Source: a bacterium HR30
GTDB lineage: Bacteria; Desulfobacterota; Binatia; HRBIN30
NCBI GenBank assembly: GCA_002898795.1
Contig: BEIG01000026.1
Location: forward strand, 1-33,946
Reading direction: 5' to 3'
Length of the DNA: 33,946 bases
The notes beneath the pieces were generated by a model that was not told where the DNA came from, did no database searches, and was given only the letters and a program-made list of their open reading frames with translations. Positions 1 through 8,379 of this stretch are shown here, piece after piece. Every line of letters begins with the position of its first letter. The stretch's first letter is position 1. Made by a program: the position numbers and the translations under genes.

Positions 1-251
1 CTGGCGGTGACGAGACGAAAGAAGCCCGCAAGGCGCAAGTTGGCCACGACGCTCATCATCCCGAAGAGAAAGACGATCGTACGGTAATCCACGGCGCTTG
101 CCGCGGCAGCGAAGGAAATGGAGACGGAGAGCAACAAAACGGCCGCACCCATGACGACAATACCCGTGCGGTCGAAGAGGAATGGAGGAAGACGGCCCAG
201 AGCCAGGAGCCCGTAAACGACGGCGAAGACTGCAAACGTGAACTGGTCCAT
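1..251 (-). CDS. ArsB/SLC13-like membrane permease, N-terminal part
   Basis: This is the first 83 codons of an integral membrane protein that runs off the left edge. Translation from the ATG at 251 opens with MDQFTFAVFAVVYGLLALG, a hydrophobic helix. Then come the short loop RLPPFLFDRTG, a second long hydrophobic helix, and a third segment with TIVFLFGMMSVVANLRLAG. The loop between helices 1 and 2 and the FLFGMMSVVANL segment resemble the N-terminus of ArsB/NhaD and SLC13-type ion or anion permeases (established family pattern). The substrate cannot be read from this fragment. It begins 8 bases after the stop of the upstream small gene and is probably co-transcribed with it. Confidence is good that this is a real membrane protein and moderate for the family. 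Confidence 0.6.
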   Translation of the reverse strand, partial: MDQFTFAVFAVVYGLLALGRLPPFLFDRTGIVVMGAAVLLLSVSISFAAAASAVDYRTIVFLFGMMSVVANLRLAGFFRLVTA

Positions 252-259
252 AGGGCGTG

Positions 260-559
260 TTACGGCGGCGAGAACACCGGCACACCGTGGCGCTTGAGCC
301 AGCGTTGCCAGTAACCGAGCGATCGCAGCGAGTACGGCTCCTGTTCCACAATTTGCCAGCCTGTGCCGCGGTTGACAGCATAGCCCACGCACAACACGTC
401 GCCTTCGAGGACGAACACGAGCGAGGCGAGAACGCGAGCCTCCTCGTCGAGCGCGTACACCGTTCCGGCGGTTACGAGTCGCTCACCCGCGGTCAGGCGT
501 GGCAACACGCCGAGATCCCGCAAAATGCGCTCCGACTTGGCCGAGATGGTGCGTTTCAT
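260..559 (-). CDS. Small conserved-looking protein of unknown function
   Basis: A 99-residue soluble protein that I do not recognise. It starts MKRTISAKSERILRDLGVLP and has no signal peptide, membrane helix or metal motif. The middle (about residues 25-65) alternates hydrophobic residues as in beta strands (TVYALDEEARVLASLVFVL), and the C-terminus is basic and aromatic (SLGYWQRWLKRHG). It lies 42 bases downstream of the acyl-CoA dehydrogenase stop and ends 8 bases before the permease start, so it looks like an operon member. No function can be assigned. The tight operon spacing and a composition consistent with coding argue that it is a real gene. Confidence 0.55.
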   Translation of the reverse strand: MKRTISAKSERILRDLGVLPRLTAGERLVTAGTVYALDEEARVLASLVFVLEGDVLCVGYAVNRGTGWQIVEQEPYSLRSLGYWQRWLKRHGVPVFSPP

Positions 560-601
560 GGGAGCGGTGCGTGTCGGTTCGCCCCGCCGGACTTGAGCCT
601 C

Positions 602-1768
602 CTAACGAATCGCATCGAGGCCCGTGATGTCACGCCCGACAATGAGCGTGTGCATGTCGAAGGTGCCCTCGTACGTGTTGACGGTTTCCAGGTTCAGCAT
701 GTGACGGATAACCGGATACTCGCTTACGATGCCGTTGGCCCCAAGAATGTCGCGGGCCAAACGCGCAATTTGCAGCGCCTGATACACGTTGTTGCGCTTG
801 GCAAGGGAGACTTGCTGCGGGCGCAGCTTACCTTGGTCCTTCAGTTGCCCGAGCCGGTAGGCCAGCAACTGTCCCTTGGTGATTTCGCTCAGCATGAAGA
901 CAAGCTTTTGCTGAACCAATTGATAGCCGGCAATCGGCCGCTCGAACTGATGACGTGTTTTCGCGTACTCGAGCGCAGTGTGATAACACGCCATCGCCGC
1001 GCCGAGAGCGCCCCACACAATACCGTACCGTGCTTGCGTGAGACACGAAAACGGGCCGCGAAGGCCCTCCGCTCCGGGCAGCATGTTCGCTTCTGGCACA
1101 CGCACGTCGTCGAGGATCAGTTCGGACGTAACCGATGCCCTTAGGGAGAACTTGCCTTTGATGTCGCGAGCGGAAAAGCCTGGGCGGTCGGTTTCCACGA
1201 GAAAACCTCGGATCCCGTCGGGAGTCTTCGCCCAGATCAGAGCGAGGTGGGCCAGTGTGCCGTTCGTGATCCAGCGTTTCGTGCCTTGGATCACCCAGTG
1301 CGACCCATCGCGCCTGGCTTTGGTTTCCATCCCACCCGGGTCGGAGCCGTGGTCTGGTTCCGTGAGGCCGAAGCAGCCAATCACCTCGCCCTTGGCCATC
1401 TTGGGCAGCCACCGTTGTTTTTGTTCCTCGGAGCCAAAGGCATAAATGGGGTACATGCAAAGCGAACCTTGCACGGAGACCATCGAACGCAGGCCGCTGT
1501 CACCACGTTCTAGCTCTTGGCAAATGAGTCCATAGGCGATGTTGTCGAGGCCGGCACAGCCGTAACCCTGCAGGTTTGCGCCGAACAGGCCGAGCTCGGC
1601 CATACGGGGAATCAGGTGCCGCGGAAACTCCTCGCGGGCGTGGTAAGCCTCGATCACGGGCAAAGCTTCGTTTTCGACGAACTCTCGCACCGTGCGTTGA
1701 ATCAGGCGTTGTTCGGGGGTGAGCAGTTCGTCGAGCGCGTAATAGTCTACTCCGGAAAATCGCTGCAT
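602..1768 (-). CDS. gcdH: Acyl-CoA dehydrogenase, glutaryl-CoA dehydrogenase type
   Basis: This is an FAD-dependent acyl-CoA dehydrogenase of 388 residues, the usual length for glutaryl-CoA dehydrogenase. That enzyme oxidises and decarboxylates glutaryl-CoA to crotonyl-CoA in lysine, tryptophan and benzoyl-CoA-type degradation. Seen in the sequence: the FAD/substrate segment CFGLTEPDHGSDPGGM, the KRWITNG motif, ARDILGANGI near the C-terminus, and NTYEGTFDMH with the catalytic base expected at Glu367. The EGT context and the spacing to the C-terminal GRDITG match the GcdH subfamily better than short-chain dehydrogenases. The ATG at 1768 is chosen because GGAGGG lies a few bases upstream; a longer reading to 1852 has no such site. 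It follows the glycosyltransferase gene by 93 bases. A decarboxylating versus non-decarboxylating role cannot be decided here. Confidence 0.88.
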   Translation of the reverse strand: MQRFSGVDYYALDELLTPEQRLIQRTVREFVENEALPVIEAYHAREEFPRHLIPRMAELGLFGANLQGYGCAGLDNIAYGLICQELERGDSGLRSMVSVQGSLCMYPIYAFGSEEQKQRWLPKMAKGEVIGCFGLTEPDHGSDPGGMETKARRDGSHWVIQGTKRWITNGTLAHLALIWAKTPDGIRGFLVETDRPGFSARDIKGKFSLRASVTSELILDDVRVPEANMLPGAEGLRGPFSCLTQARYGIVWGALGAAMACYHTALEYAKTRHQFERPIAGYQLVQQKLVFMLSEITKGQLLAYRLGQLKDQGKLRPQQVSLAKRNNVYQALQIARLARDILGANGIVSEYPVIRHMLNLETVNTYEGTFDMHTLIVGRDITGLDAIR

Positions 1769-1861
1769 CGTGAGATTCCCTCCCAGGGTTGGTAAGCTCG
1801 TTATCGCAAACAGTGAGAGGTCGTGCCAATCCGATGCTGCTAGGCCCGCCATCGGAGCAGC

Positions 1862-3496
1862 TTAACGCCACCCTTCGATCACCGTGAGCCGCAGGTTTTC
1901 CCATGGATTGATCGTTCCCGCTGGGGGTAGTTCGACGCCCCAGATTTCCTCTGCATGGTCGCGCAGAAGGGCGGCCACCTGCATTTCCCACGCGTCAAGA
2001 TAAGGGCCGGCGCGCCAGCCCGTGACCGGGTGCGGCCCACGAGGCATGGTTGGAGCCGGCGCGCCCGGTGGTGGCGCAGTCAAGTCGCCAACGAGCCACA
2101 CACGGCCGCCGGCTTGCAAGGTTTTTTGAATCCGCAACCGCTCCTCGGCCGTGCCATCGTCTCCCAGAGCGATTTTGGCGCGAATCTGTAAGTGGTAATG
2201 GAAGCGGTGGTCGGGTAAGTCGGGTAGGGTTATCCAAGGTGCCGCCCCTCGGTAGTACCTTGCGAAGCTCAAGCCGCAGTACCAAGGTGCAACGACAACC
2301 AAGTCGTTGGATTTGGCCTGTCGCTCGATTACGTTGGCTATGAGGTCGACATTGGTCATGCGCACGGCCACCAAGGGCCAGCTTTGCCAGGCCACGACCG
2401 CCCCACAGGCGGCGATCGCTGTGAAGGCCAGAGCTTGCACGCTTTGGCGACGCGTTGTGAGCCAACGATGCAAGGCTGTGTCACTCGCGAGTGCCAACAG
2501 TGCATTGAGGGAGAGGTAGTGCCACTGCTGGCTCGGCAAGCGAGCGACTTGCCAAAAGTAAACCAGCATCATGGCCACGGTGAAGGCTGCGGCTAGTGCG
2601 AGAACACACGAGGGATAACGACCTGGACTGCGTCTGACGCACTGCCATAAAGTGGTGCTCGTGCACAGCAGTGCGCCCAGCCAAAGGGGGAGGAGGGCAG
2701 CCACGGATGTGGTGCCAAGGCTCTCCCACCAAACCGCCGCGATGGCCGCGAGTTGCACGGGGCGCTGCTCGGCGGAACCTACTTCGAGCGCGTATCGGAT
2801 CCACGACCAGCACAGCCCCAACGATGCCGCGGTGAGGCCAAAGGCAACGGCAAGCAGTGCGCAGGTGCGTACCCATTGGCCTTTGCTCCGCCAACTGGAG
2901 AGTGCCGCGGCAGTGTGCGTAGCGGCGAGCAGAACCCCGTTGGCAAAGTTGCTTTGCAGCGCTGCAATGTTGGCCAACGCGAGAGCCGTGGCCCGAAGGA
3001 GCGATGGTGCCTGCACGAAGCGCACCAGCATGGCCGTGGCGATCAGGAACGCGGCAGCTCCAAGCCCATAGCCGCGAAACATCGTGCCATAGACAACCGC
3101 GGATGGGGCGAGTGCATAGAGTACGAGGCTGACTAGCGGGACGGCCAAGCCGGATGCCCGCGCCGCCCACCACAACGCTCCGAGCTGTGCCCACGCAGCA
3201 AGCAGTCCAAAAAGCCGCAGGTGGTAGTCGTGTGTCCAGCCTGCGTTCGCCAAAATCCAGAGACAGACGTCCCACACGAGAGGAAACGAGTCGTACTGTG
3301 CGTGTTGCTGTATGGCGGCCCAAGTTCCGAGCCCGGCCAAGTTGGCGCTGTTGGCTTCGTCGCGCCACAGTGGCCCCGCGTGCTGAAAGAAATGCCACTG
3401 CAATGCGACAGCGGCGAAAGTGAGGGCAACGGCAATCGCTAGTTTGTACACCCTGAGGCGAAGCGAGGGTTCGTGCGGAGTTCGATCCTGCAGCAT
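1862..3496 (-). CDS. GT-C/GT39-like multi-pass membrane glycosyltransferase
   Basis: A 544-residue integral membrane protein with about ten hydrophobic segments and a soluble C-terminal part of roughly 170 residues. The first extracytoplasmic loop carries LWRDEANSA (residues 43-51). This is the acidic Asp-Glu motif placed as in GT-C glycosyltransferases of the ArnT/PMT (GT39) type, which take sugars from polyprenyl-phosphate donors (family knowledge). A conserved-looking LRLFGLLAAW follows in the next loop. The C-terminal domain has NDLVVVAPWYCGLSFARYY, resembling the periplasmic domain of this family. Donor and acceptor are unknown. The gene heads the minus-strand run towards gcdH. The start at 3496 is the first ATG with a clear transmembrane segment following, and its ribosome site is not strong. 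Confidence 0.7.
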   Translation of the reverse strand: MLQDRTPHEPSLRLRVYKLAIAVALTFAAVALQWHFFQHAGPLWRDEANSANLAGLGTWAAIQQHAQYDSFPLVWDVCLWILANAGWTHDYHLRLFGLLAAWAQLGALWWAARASGLAVPLVSLVLYALAPSAVVYGTMFRGYGLGAAAFLIATAMLVRFVQAPSLLRATALALANIAALQSNFANGVLLAATHTAAALSSWRSKGQWVRTCALLAVAFGLTAASLGLCWSWIRYALEVGSAEQRPVQLAAIAAVWWESLGTTSVAALLPLWLGALLCTSTTLWQCVRRSPGRYPSCVLALAAAFTVAMMLVYFWQVARLPSQQWHYLSLNALLALASDTALHRWLTTRRQSVQALAFTAIAACGAVVAWQSWPLVAVRMTNVDLIANVIERQAKSNDLVVVAPWYCGLSFARYYRGAAPWITLPDLPDHRFHYHLQIRAKIALGDDGTAEERLRIQKTLQAGGRVWLVGDLTAPPPGAPAPTMPRGPHPVTGWRAGPYLDAWEMQVAALLRDHAEEIWGVELPPAGTINPWENLRLTVIEGWR

Positions 3497-3596
3497 GTTG
3501 TCAGCCGCTCATGGCATGGTTTGCGGCTCGAACAAAGCCTCGTGCTCTGGAAGCCACTATCGCCTTGGCCACGATCGCTAGTTATGCTGGCGCGTT

Positions 3597-4733
3597 ATGG
3601 AGCGGCTTTGGTTTGGTGCCGTGTTGTTGTGGTGCGTGGTGACGCTCGGAGGGAAGGTTGGCGCAAGCTGCGTAGGCGATTGCAATGGTGACGGTACCGT
3701 GACCATTGATGAAATTGTCCGTGGAGTGAACTTGGCGTTGGGCAATGCCCCGATTGCTGCGTGCCCGAGCTTCGATCGCGACCGCGATGGTTCGGTCGCG
3801 GTCGACGAAATCATTGCTGCGGTCAATGCCCTTTTGAGCGGCTGCGAAGTGGGAGGCACTCCAACTGCCTCGCCCTCTAGCTCGGTCACCTCGTCGCCAA
3901 CGCCCACCCCTACGGCCACCCCTTCCTTCACGGCAACTCGACGGCCCAATCGCGCACCGACGCTTGCACCGGCGATTTGGTATCGAGCTTATGCCGATTT
4001 CCCTATTGCTTTGCCACTCGGGGTCAGTGACCCGGATGGCGACTTGGTACACTGCACTGCTTCGAATTTGCCGACAGGGGCCGAGCTGGACGATGCGACT
4101 TGGACCATTCGATGGACTCCTCAAGTCACCGACTTGGGCAATCACGAACTTCTGGTCGAGTGTCGCGACGATGCCGAGCCACCGGCTACTGCGGTCTCGC
4201 AGGTTGTCTTTACCGTCTATGGCTCTGATGCGTGCTCGATTCCAGCTTGCGACCCTGGCACGGGTTGCTCGCGCGCACTCGCATCACTCGAAGCACCATG
4301 CTGTAGCGGGCAAGCGGGTGTCACGCCTCCTGTGCCCAACTTGCCCTGCCCGGCTGGACGCATGGTGTGGATTAGCGAAGACATTGATGGGGGCTTCCGG
4401 CCACTCAGCGATTGCGACCTCAAGTACGTGCGCAACAATGCCCAGTCCTCGGCCGAGGTGCGCTTTAAGTTTCGCGGCCGTTGCTTCAGCCTCGACGACC
4501 GCATCGTGGTGTCGGCCCGAATGGAGACGAGGGAGCGCACACCGGTGATCGATGGTCGTCGCCGTGTGCAGTTCTACGAAGCGGGCCAAGACCTGGTCGA
4601 GTCGCGCAGCGTGCCGTTCGAAGTGCGCCCGCCAACGCCGTTTTCGACATGCAAGATGCAGAGGCCAACCTTGTGGTCACGCTTACAGACGGCCAGTTGC
4701 AAACGCATACACAGTCGCTGCGGTTGCGTTTGA
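3597..4733 (+). CDS. Exported protein with N-terminal dockerin-like EF-hand pair and Ig-like domain (apparent frameshift near C-terminus)
   Basis: A signal peptide (about residues 1-23, MERLWFGAVLLWCVVTLGG) leads into two EF-hand/dockerin-like loops, GDCNGDGTVTIDEIV and FDRDRDGSVAVDEII. Each is followed by a helix ending in Cys. A Thr/Pro/Ser linker (about residues 85-115) connects to an Ig/cadherin-like domain containing SDPDGDLVHC and WTIRWTPQVTDLGNHEL, typical of He_PIG-type folds. A Cys-rich C-terminal domain follows. The last 32 codons in this frame are low-quality. The +2 frame instead reads NAVFDMQDAEANLVVTLTDG and stops at 4759. One missing base around 4629-4634 would restore a natural C-terminus ending FTPVPEP. 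The protein is probably cell-surface or secreted, its ligand is unknown, and it pairs with the next gene. Confidence 0.75.
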   Translation: MERLWFGAVLLWCVVTLGGKVGASCVGDCNGDGTVTIDEIVRGVNLALGNAPIAACPSFDRDRDGSVAVDEIIAAVNALLSGCEVGGTPTASPSSSVTSSPTPTPTATPSFTATRRPNRAPTLAPAIWYRAYADFPIALPLGVSDPDGDLVHCTASNLPTGAELDDATWTIRWTPQVTDLGNHELLVECRDDAEPPATAVSQVVFTVYGSDACSIPACDPGTGCSRALASLEAPCCSGQAGVTPPVPNLPCPAGRMVWISEDIDGGFRPLSDCDLKYVRNNAQSSAEVRFKFRGRCFSLDDRIVVSARMETRERTPVIDGRRRVQFYEAGQDLVESRSVPFEVRPPTPFSTCKMQRPTLWSRLQTASCKRIHSRCGCV

Positions 4734-4852
4734 CCTTTACGCCCGTGCCGGAACCTTGAGGACCGCAAGGCTAGGTGTAGCCACGACAAGCATTGCCAAA
4801 GGCGTCGTGGGTGGAGTAGCCTTGGTGCACTTCGACCAGCGAGGTCTCGGGT

Positions 4853-6901
4853 ATGTGCGAGGCGTCGGTCCGAGGTGCGTGCCGGCGGCTTCAGCGGTGT
4901 CGAAGGGTTCTCGTTGCGGCTGTGGCGGACACTGCGCTGACGGCACTGGAGATCCTATCCCCGGCATGGGCGTCGTGGACGTTTACCGAGGTGCACGAGC
5001 AAGCGGGGCTGGTTTACGAGCATCGCTACGCTGAACCCGTATTGGCGGATTGGAGTGCGGGGGGTGTCGCTGCAGGGGACTACGACCGTGACGGCTGGGT
5101 CGACTTGTACGTCGTGCGTGGTGATGCAGGGCCGAATTTGCTGTTTCGAAACCGCGGTGATGGAACGTTCGAGGAACGTGGGGAATCGGCTGGGGTCGCC
5201 GTCCGTGGCGCCCGCAGCGTGGGTCCCGTGTTCGTGGATTTTGACGGTGATGGATGGCTCGATCTCTTCGTGCCCGCTTTGCTTTGCGAGAACAAAGTTT
5301 CGTACTGTGACGACGAACGTGCGCCTCGCTTGGGAGCCGTGAAGATGTTTCGCAACCGCGGCGATGGCACCTTCGCTGACGTTACGGAGCAGAGCGGTTT
5401 ACGCTTCACCCGCGATTCCTTTTCCGCCGCGTGGGGCGACTACGACCTCGATGGCGACCTCGATCTCTTCGTTACCCACTGGGGCGACAATCGCCCCGCG
5501 GGCTCTTCGGAACACCTTTGGCGCAACAACGGAGATGGCACGTTTACCGATGTGAGTGTGTCGTTGGGGATTTCTGCCGCGTATATGTTCATTACCGGGG
5601 AGATCGGCGACTTGAGTTTCACGCCGAACTTTGCCGACATCGACAGCGACGGTTGGCCGGATTTGCTCGTGGCCGGGGATTTCCGGCAAAGCAAAGTATT
5701 TCGCAATTGGAATGGTGAGCGCTTCACCGATGTGACGACACCGGTGATTTCCGACGAAAACGGCATGGGCGCTGCCGTAGGAGATTACGATAACGACGGT
5801 GATCTCGATTGGTTTGTTTCCTCTATTTGGGATCCGGATCAGGACAACAGGGGAAACAACTGGTACATTTCGGGCAACCGGTTGTATCGAAATCGCGGGG
5901 ACGGGTCGTTCGAGGATGCCACCGACGAGGCCGGTGTTCGGGCCGGCTACTGGGGTTGGGGTGCAACCTTCGCCGACCTCGACAACGATGGTTGGCTCGA
6001 TTTGTACCATGTCAACGGCTGGCGGACGGACGATCCGAATGCCTACGAGTTTCACCACGACCCTGCAGTGTTGTTCCGAAATGGGCAGAAAGGCGCGTTC
6101 GAGGAAATTGCCGAACGGGTCGGGGTAGCGGATCGGGGGCAGGGTCGCGGGCTGGTGGCCTTCGATTACGATCGGGATGGTGATCTCGACCTTTTCCTAG
6201 CCAATATTCAGGGTCTGCCGGCGCTCTACCGAAACGAGCTTTCTCGAGAAAGCAACTTCGTTTCGGTGCGGTTGATTGGTCCGTCACCGAACACTGAAGG
6301 CATCGGGGCCCGAGTTTGGATCGAAGCAGGGGGGCTAAGGCAAATGAGAGAGCTTCGTGTGGGGAGTAACTTTGTGTCGCAGGATCCTGCCGAGGCGCAC
6401 TTCGGGCTGGGGTTTGCAGCGCAGGTGGATCGATTGAGGGTGCGTTGGCCCAACGGACAAGAACAAGAGTGGCAATCTCTTCCTGCCAATGCCTGGGTGG
6501 TCGTTCGGCAGGGCGAGACTCAGTTGAACATGGTGACTCGAACTCCAACAGGCCCTCCGCCAGCGACCGAGCCGGCCAGCTTGCCGAGTGCGACCCCAAC
6601 GTGGCTGAGTCCCACTAGCACACCAAGCCCCACAAGTTCGCCAACGCAAACAGCTACGCTCAGTGCGAGTCCGACGCCGTCGAGTTCACCGACGCCAACA
6701 CCGGTGTTTTGTCCGGGCGATTGCGACAGCAGTGGCGACGTCCACATCGAAGAGGTCATCCGCTTGGTGCGCATCGCTCTGGGGGAGGCAAAAGTTGCGA
6801 GTTGCCGGGCTGTCGCGGCGCAGGGGCTTGACACCGTCACGGTCGACTTGATCGTACGGGCTGTTCACGCTGCGCTACTTGGTTGCGGAGGGCGGGCGTA
6901 G
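4853..6901 (+). CDS. Exported FG-GAP/VCBS repeat protein with ASPIC/UnbV domain and C-terminal dockerin-like pair
   Basis: A 682-residue exported protein. After an N-terminal signal region ending near SPAWA, it has seven calcium-loop FG-GAP/VCBS repeats, including DYDRDGWVDLYVV, DFDGDGWLDLFV, DYDLDGDLDLFV, DIDSDGWPDLLV, DYDNDGDLDWFV, DLDNDGWLDLYH and DYDRDGDLDLFL. They predict an integrin-alpha-like beta-propeller. Then comes an ASPIC/UnbV (CRTAC1-type) domain with GIGARVWIEAGG and VRWPNGQEQEW, a Thr/Pro/Ser linker (about residues 560-620), and a terminal dockerin-like pair beginning CPGDCDSSGDVHIEEVI. The second loop of that pair lacks several calcium ligands. The linker and dockerin style match the preceding gene, so the two probably share a location or anchoring system. 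The start codon is uncertain because no strong ribosome site precedes 4853. Function beyond calcium-stabilised surface binding is unknown. Confidence 0.85.
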   Translation: MCEASVRGACRRLQRCRRVLVAAVADTALTALEILSPAWASWTFTEVHEQAGLVYEHRYAEPVLADWSAGGVAAGDYDRDGWVDLYVVRGDAGPNLLFRNRGDGTFEERGESAGVAVRGARSVGPVFVDFDGDGWLDLFVPALLCENKVSYCDDERAPRLGAVKMFRNRGDGTFADVTEQSGLRFTRDSFSAAWGDYDLDGDLDLFVTHWGDNRPAGSSEHLWRNNGDGTFTDVSVSLGISAAYMFITGEIGDLSFTPNFADIDSDGWPDLLVAGDFRQSKVFRNWNGERFTDVTTPVISDENGMGAAVGDYDNDGDLDWFVSSIWDPDQDNRGNNWYISGNRLYRNRGDGSFEDATDEAGVRAGYWGWGATFADLDNDGWLDLYHVNGWRTDDPNAYEFHHDPAVLFRNGQKGAFEEIAERVGVADRGQGRGLVAFDYDRDGDLDLFLANIQGLPALYRNELSRESNFVSVRLIGPSPNTEGIGARVWIEAGGLRQMRELRVGSNFVSQDPAEAHFGLGFAAQVDRLRVRWPNGQEQEWQSLPANAWVVVRQGETQLNMVTRTPTGPPPATEPASLPSATPTWLSPTSTPSPTSSPTQTATLSASPTPSSSPTPTPVFCPGDCDSSGDVHIEEVIRLVRIALGEAKVASCRAVAAQGLDTVTVDLIVRAVHAALLGCGGRA

Positions 6902-7030
6902 GGGAGAGTTGCTGAGCGAACTTGTGGCTCGTTGGCGCTCGTGCGGAGCGCAATGGAGCCGAGGCAGTGGGCATTACCGCAAGTGGTTGTCCGAGCGAGG
7001 GTCGCGAAGTGGCTCGCTACCCCCAAACGG

Positions 7031-7085
7031 CCCGAGGCCGCCCCCGAGGGCCTCGGGCCTACTGTGTCCGGCCTGGGCCGGTTTT
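7031..7085 (+). terminator. Tandem stem-loops after the FG-GAP gene, second followed by T-run
   Basis: CCCGAGGCC at 7031-7039 pairs perfectly with GGCCTCGGG at 7049-7057 across a 9-base loop. A second stem, CCGGC 7068-7072 with GCCGG 7077-7081, has a 4-base loop and is followed directly by TTTT (7082-7085). The second has the geometry of an intrinsic terminator for the plus-strand gene ending at 6901. The pair separates two convergent genes, and the first stem could serve both directions. Confidence 0.5.
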
Positions 7086-8173
7086 CAGCGGGCCTCACGT
7101 TGCCTTCGCGCTCCCGCTCGGACTGGGGCTTTGTTTAATCCCGCCGAGGGAGAGGGCAACGTGACTTTGTCACCTGGGGACAAACTTTCTTTCGGTGGTG
7201 GCAAGTAGCGGCGCAATGCGAGCTGGAGCTCGTTGGCGATTGCGCTGCGCAGTCCCTCAGGGGACAGGACCTCCACGTAAGCCCCGAGCTGAAGCAGGAA
7301 ACGCTTGATTTCTTCGCTTGCTTCGACGGTCAGTTCTACCTCCACGGCTCCGCGGTCCACGCGCCGAATTTGCTGGCTGGCATGGAGTTGTCGTTCTGCC
7401 ACCCACCGGGCGAGGGGCGGATGCACACGGAAGCGCACGGTTTGCACATTGGCTTCGCGCCAGACACGGAAGGCGTCGCGCAAGAACGCGTTTGCATCGA
7501 ACTCGAGCGGAGGAGAAAAGGTTTGGTTGGTGAGGCGGACGTTCTCGAATCGGTGCACGGCGAAAACGCGGATCGCTTTGCGTAAGTGGCACCACGCGAA
7601 AAGGTAAAGCCCTTCCAGCGTAGGATCGAAGTAAAGTCGGTATGGGTCCAGTTCCCGCATGGTCGGTTCCGGTCGGTTCAAGCCCCAGTACACAGCGCGC
7701 ACGGTCCGGTATTGCTGAATCCCGGCACAAAGCGTTTCTAACTTGGGCAAATGGGGTCGGTAATCCACAGCGAAGGCTGAACGCGTTTGCAGCAGCGCGC
7801 GATAGTAAGGAAACAGTTCCCCCTGGGGGCCGTTTCCGCCGACGAGGCGCGCGTACAATTGGTCGAATGCGCGTCCCAACGGCGTACTTCGCAATGGCCG
7901 CAAAAAATCCCGAGCGGTGTGCAGAGCGAGGATTTCTTCAGCCTGTAACGGGAAGGGCAGTTGCGCCTGCCAGTCTTCCGCAAGTCGCCACCGACCTTGG
8001 GCAGTTCGTTCGATCGGAAAGCCCACACGCCGTAACGCCTCCAGGTCGCGGTAAACCGTACGCAAGCGGATGCCACGCCGCTCTGCGAGTACCTGCGCCG
8101 GAACTCCGCGAGGAGAGCGCACGAGTTCCATGAGCAGTTGGTAGATCCGAGTCACCTGATCGCCGCGCGGCAT
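7085..8173 (-). CDS. WYL-domain transcriptional regulator with DeoR/HTH_11 N-terminus
   Basis: A YafY/PafC-type regulator of 362 residues. Residues 1-60 form a winged helix (QVTRIYQLLMELVRSPRGV, then RTVYRDLEALRRVGFPIE). The middle holds the WYL fold with DPYRLYFDPTLEGLYLFAWC and the basic IRVFAVHRFENVRL, and a WCX-like C-terminal extension follows (TVEASEEIKRFLLQLG). WYL domains sense nucleotides or single-stranded nucleic acid in characterised members (family knowledge); the ligand here is unknown. The ATG at 8173 (MPRGDQVTRIYQ) fits the family. An ATG at 8185 adds four residues, and a longer open frame upstream looks non-coding. The last 32 residues, after YLPPPK, do not resemble the family and read through the intergenic hairpin region. 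No obvious target gene lies beside it. Confidence 0.82.
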   Translation of the reverse strand: MPRGDQVTRIYQLLMELVRSPRGVPAQVLAERRGIRLRTVYRDLEALRRVGFPIERTAQGRWRLAEDWQAQLPFPLQAEEILALHTARDFLRPLRSTPLGRAFDQLYARLVGGNGPQGELFPYYRALLQTRSAFAVDYRPHLPKLETLCAGIQQYRTVRAVYWGLNRPEPTMRELDPYRLYFDPTLEGLYLFAWCHLRKAIRVFAVHRFENVRLTNQTFSPPLEFDANAFLRDAFRVWREANVQTVRFRVHPPLARWVAERQLHASQQIRRVDRGAVEVELTVEASEEIKRFLLQLGAYVEVLSPEGLRSAIANELQLALRRYLPPPKESLSPGDKVTLPSPSAGLNKAPVRAGARRQREAR

Positions 8174-8379
8174 CGCTCGCCACATACCCCATCGCCGACT
8201 GGAGGCGCAAGCAGCTTTTGAAGCCCGTTGCTCGGTTGCGGGCTGCAGGTGGGGTGCGGAAGGGAAGCCGTCGAGCGAACGAAGGAGGCGACAGTCTCGG
8301 GAGGCAAAGATTCGAGTTACTGGTTGCGGCAAGGTAGGGGCTGCACGCGCAGCACACGCTTGGGCGCCGCAACCGCAAA

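Noticed and set aside
257-1144. 295-codon plus-strand frame
   Set aside because: Antisense to the small unknown gene and the acyl-CoA dehydrogenase; Arg/His-rich with no motif.
3842-3960. Thr/Pro/Ser repeats considered as a DNA tandem repeat
   Set aside because: The DNA is not regularly periodic; it is an ordinary low-complexity protein linker, as is the one near 6540-6710.
5399-6058. 219-codon minus-strand frame with repeated Val/Ile patterns
   Set aside because: A mirror of the calcium-loop repeats of the FG-GAP gene on the plus strand.
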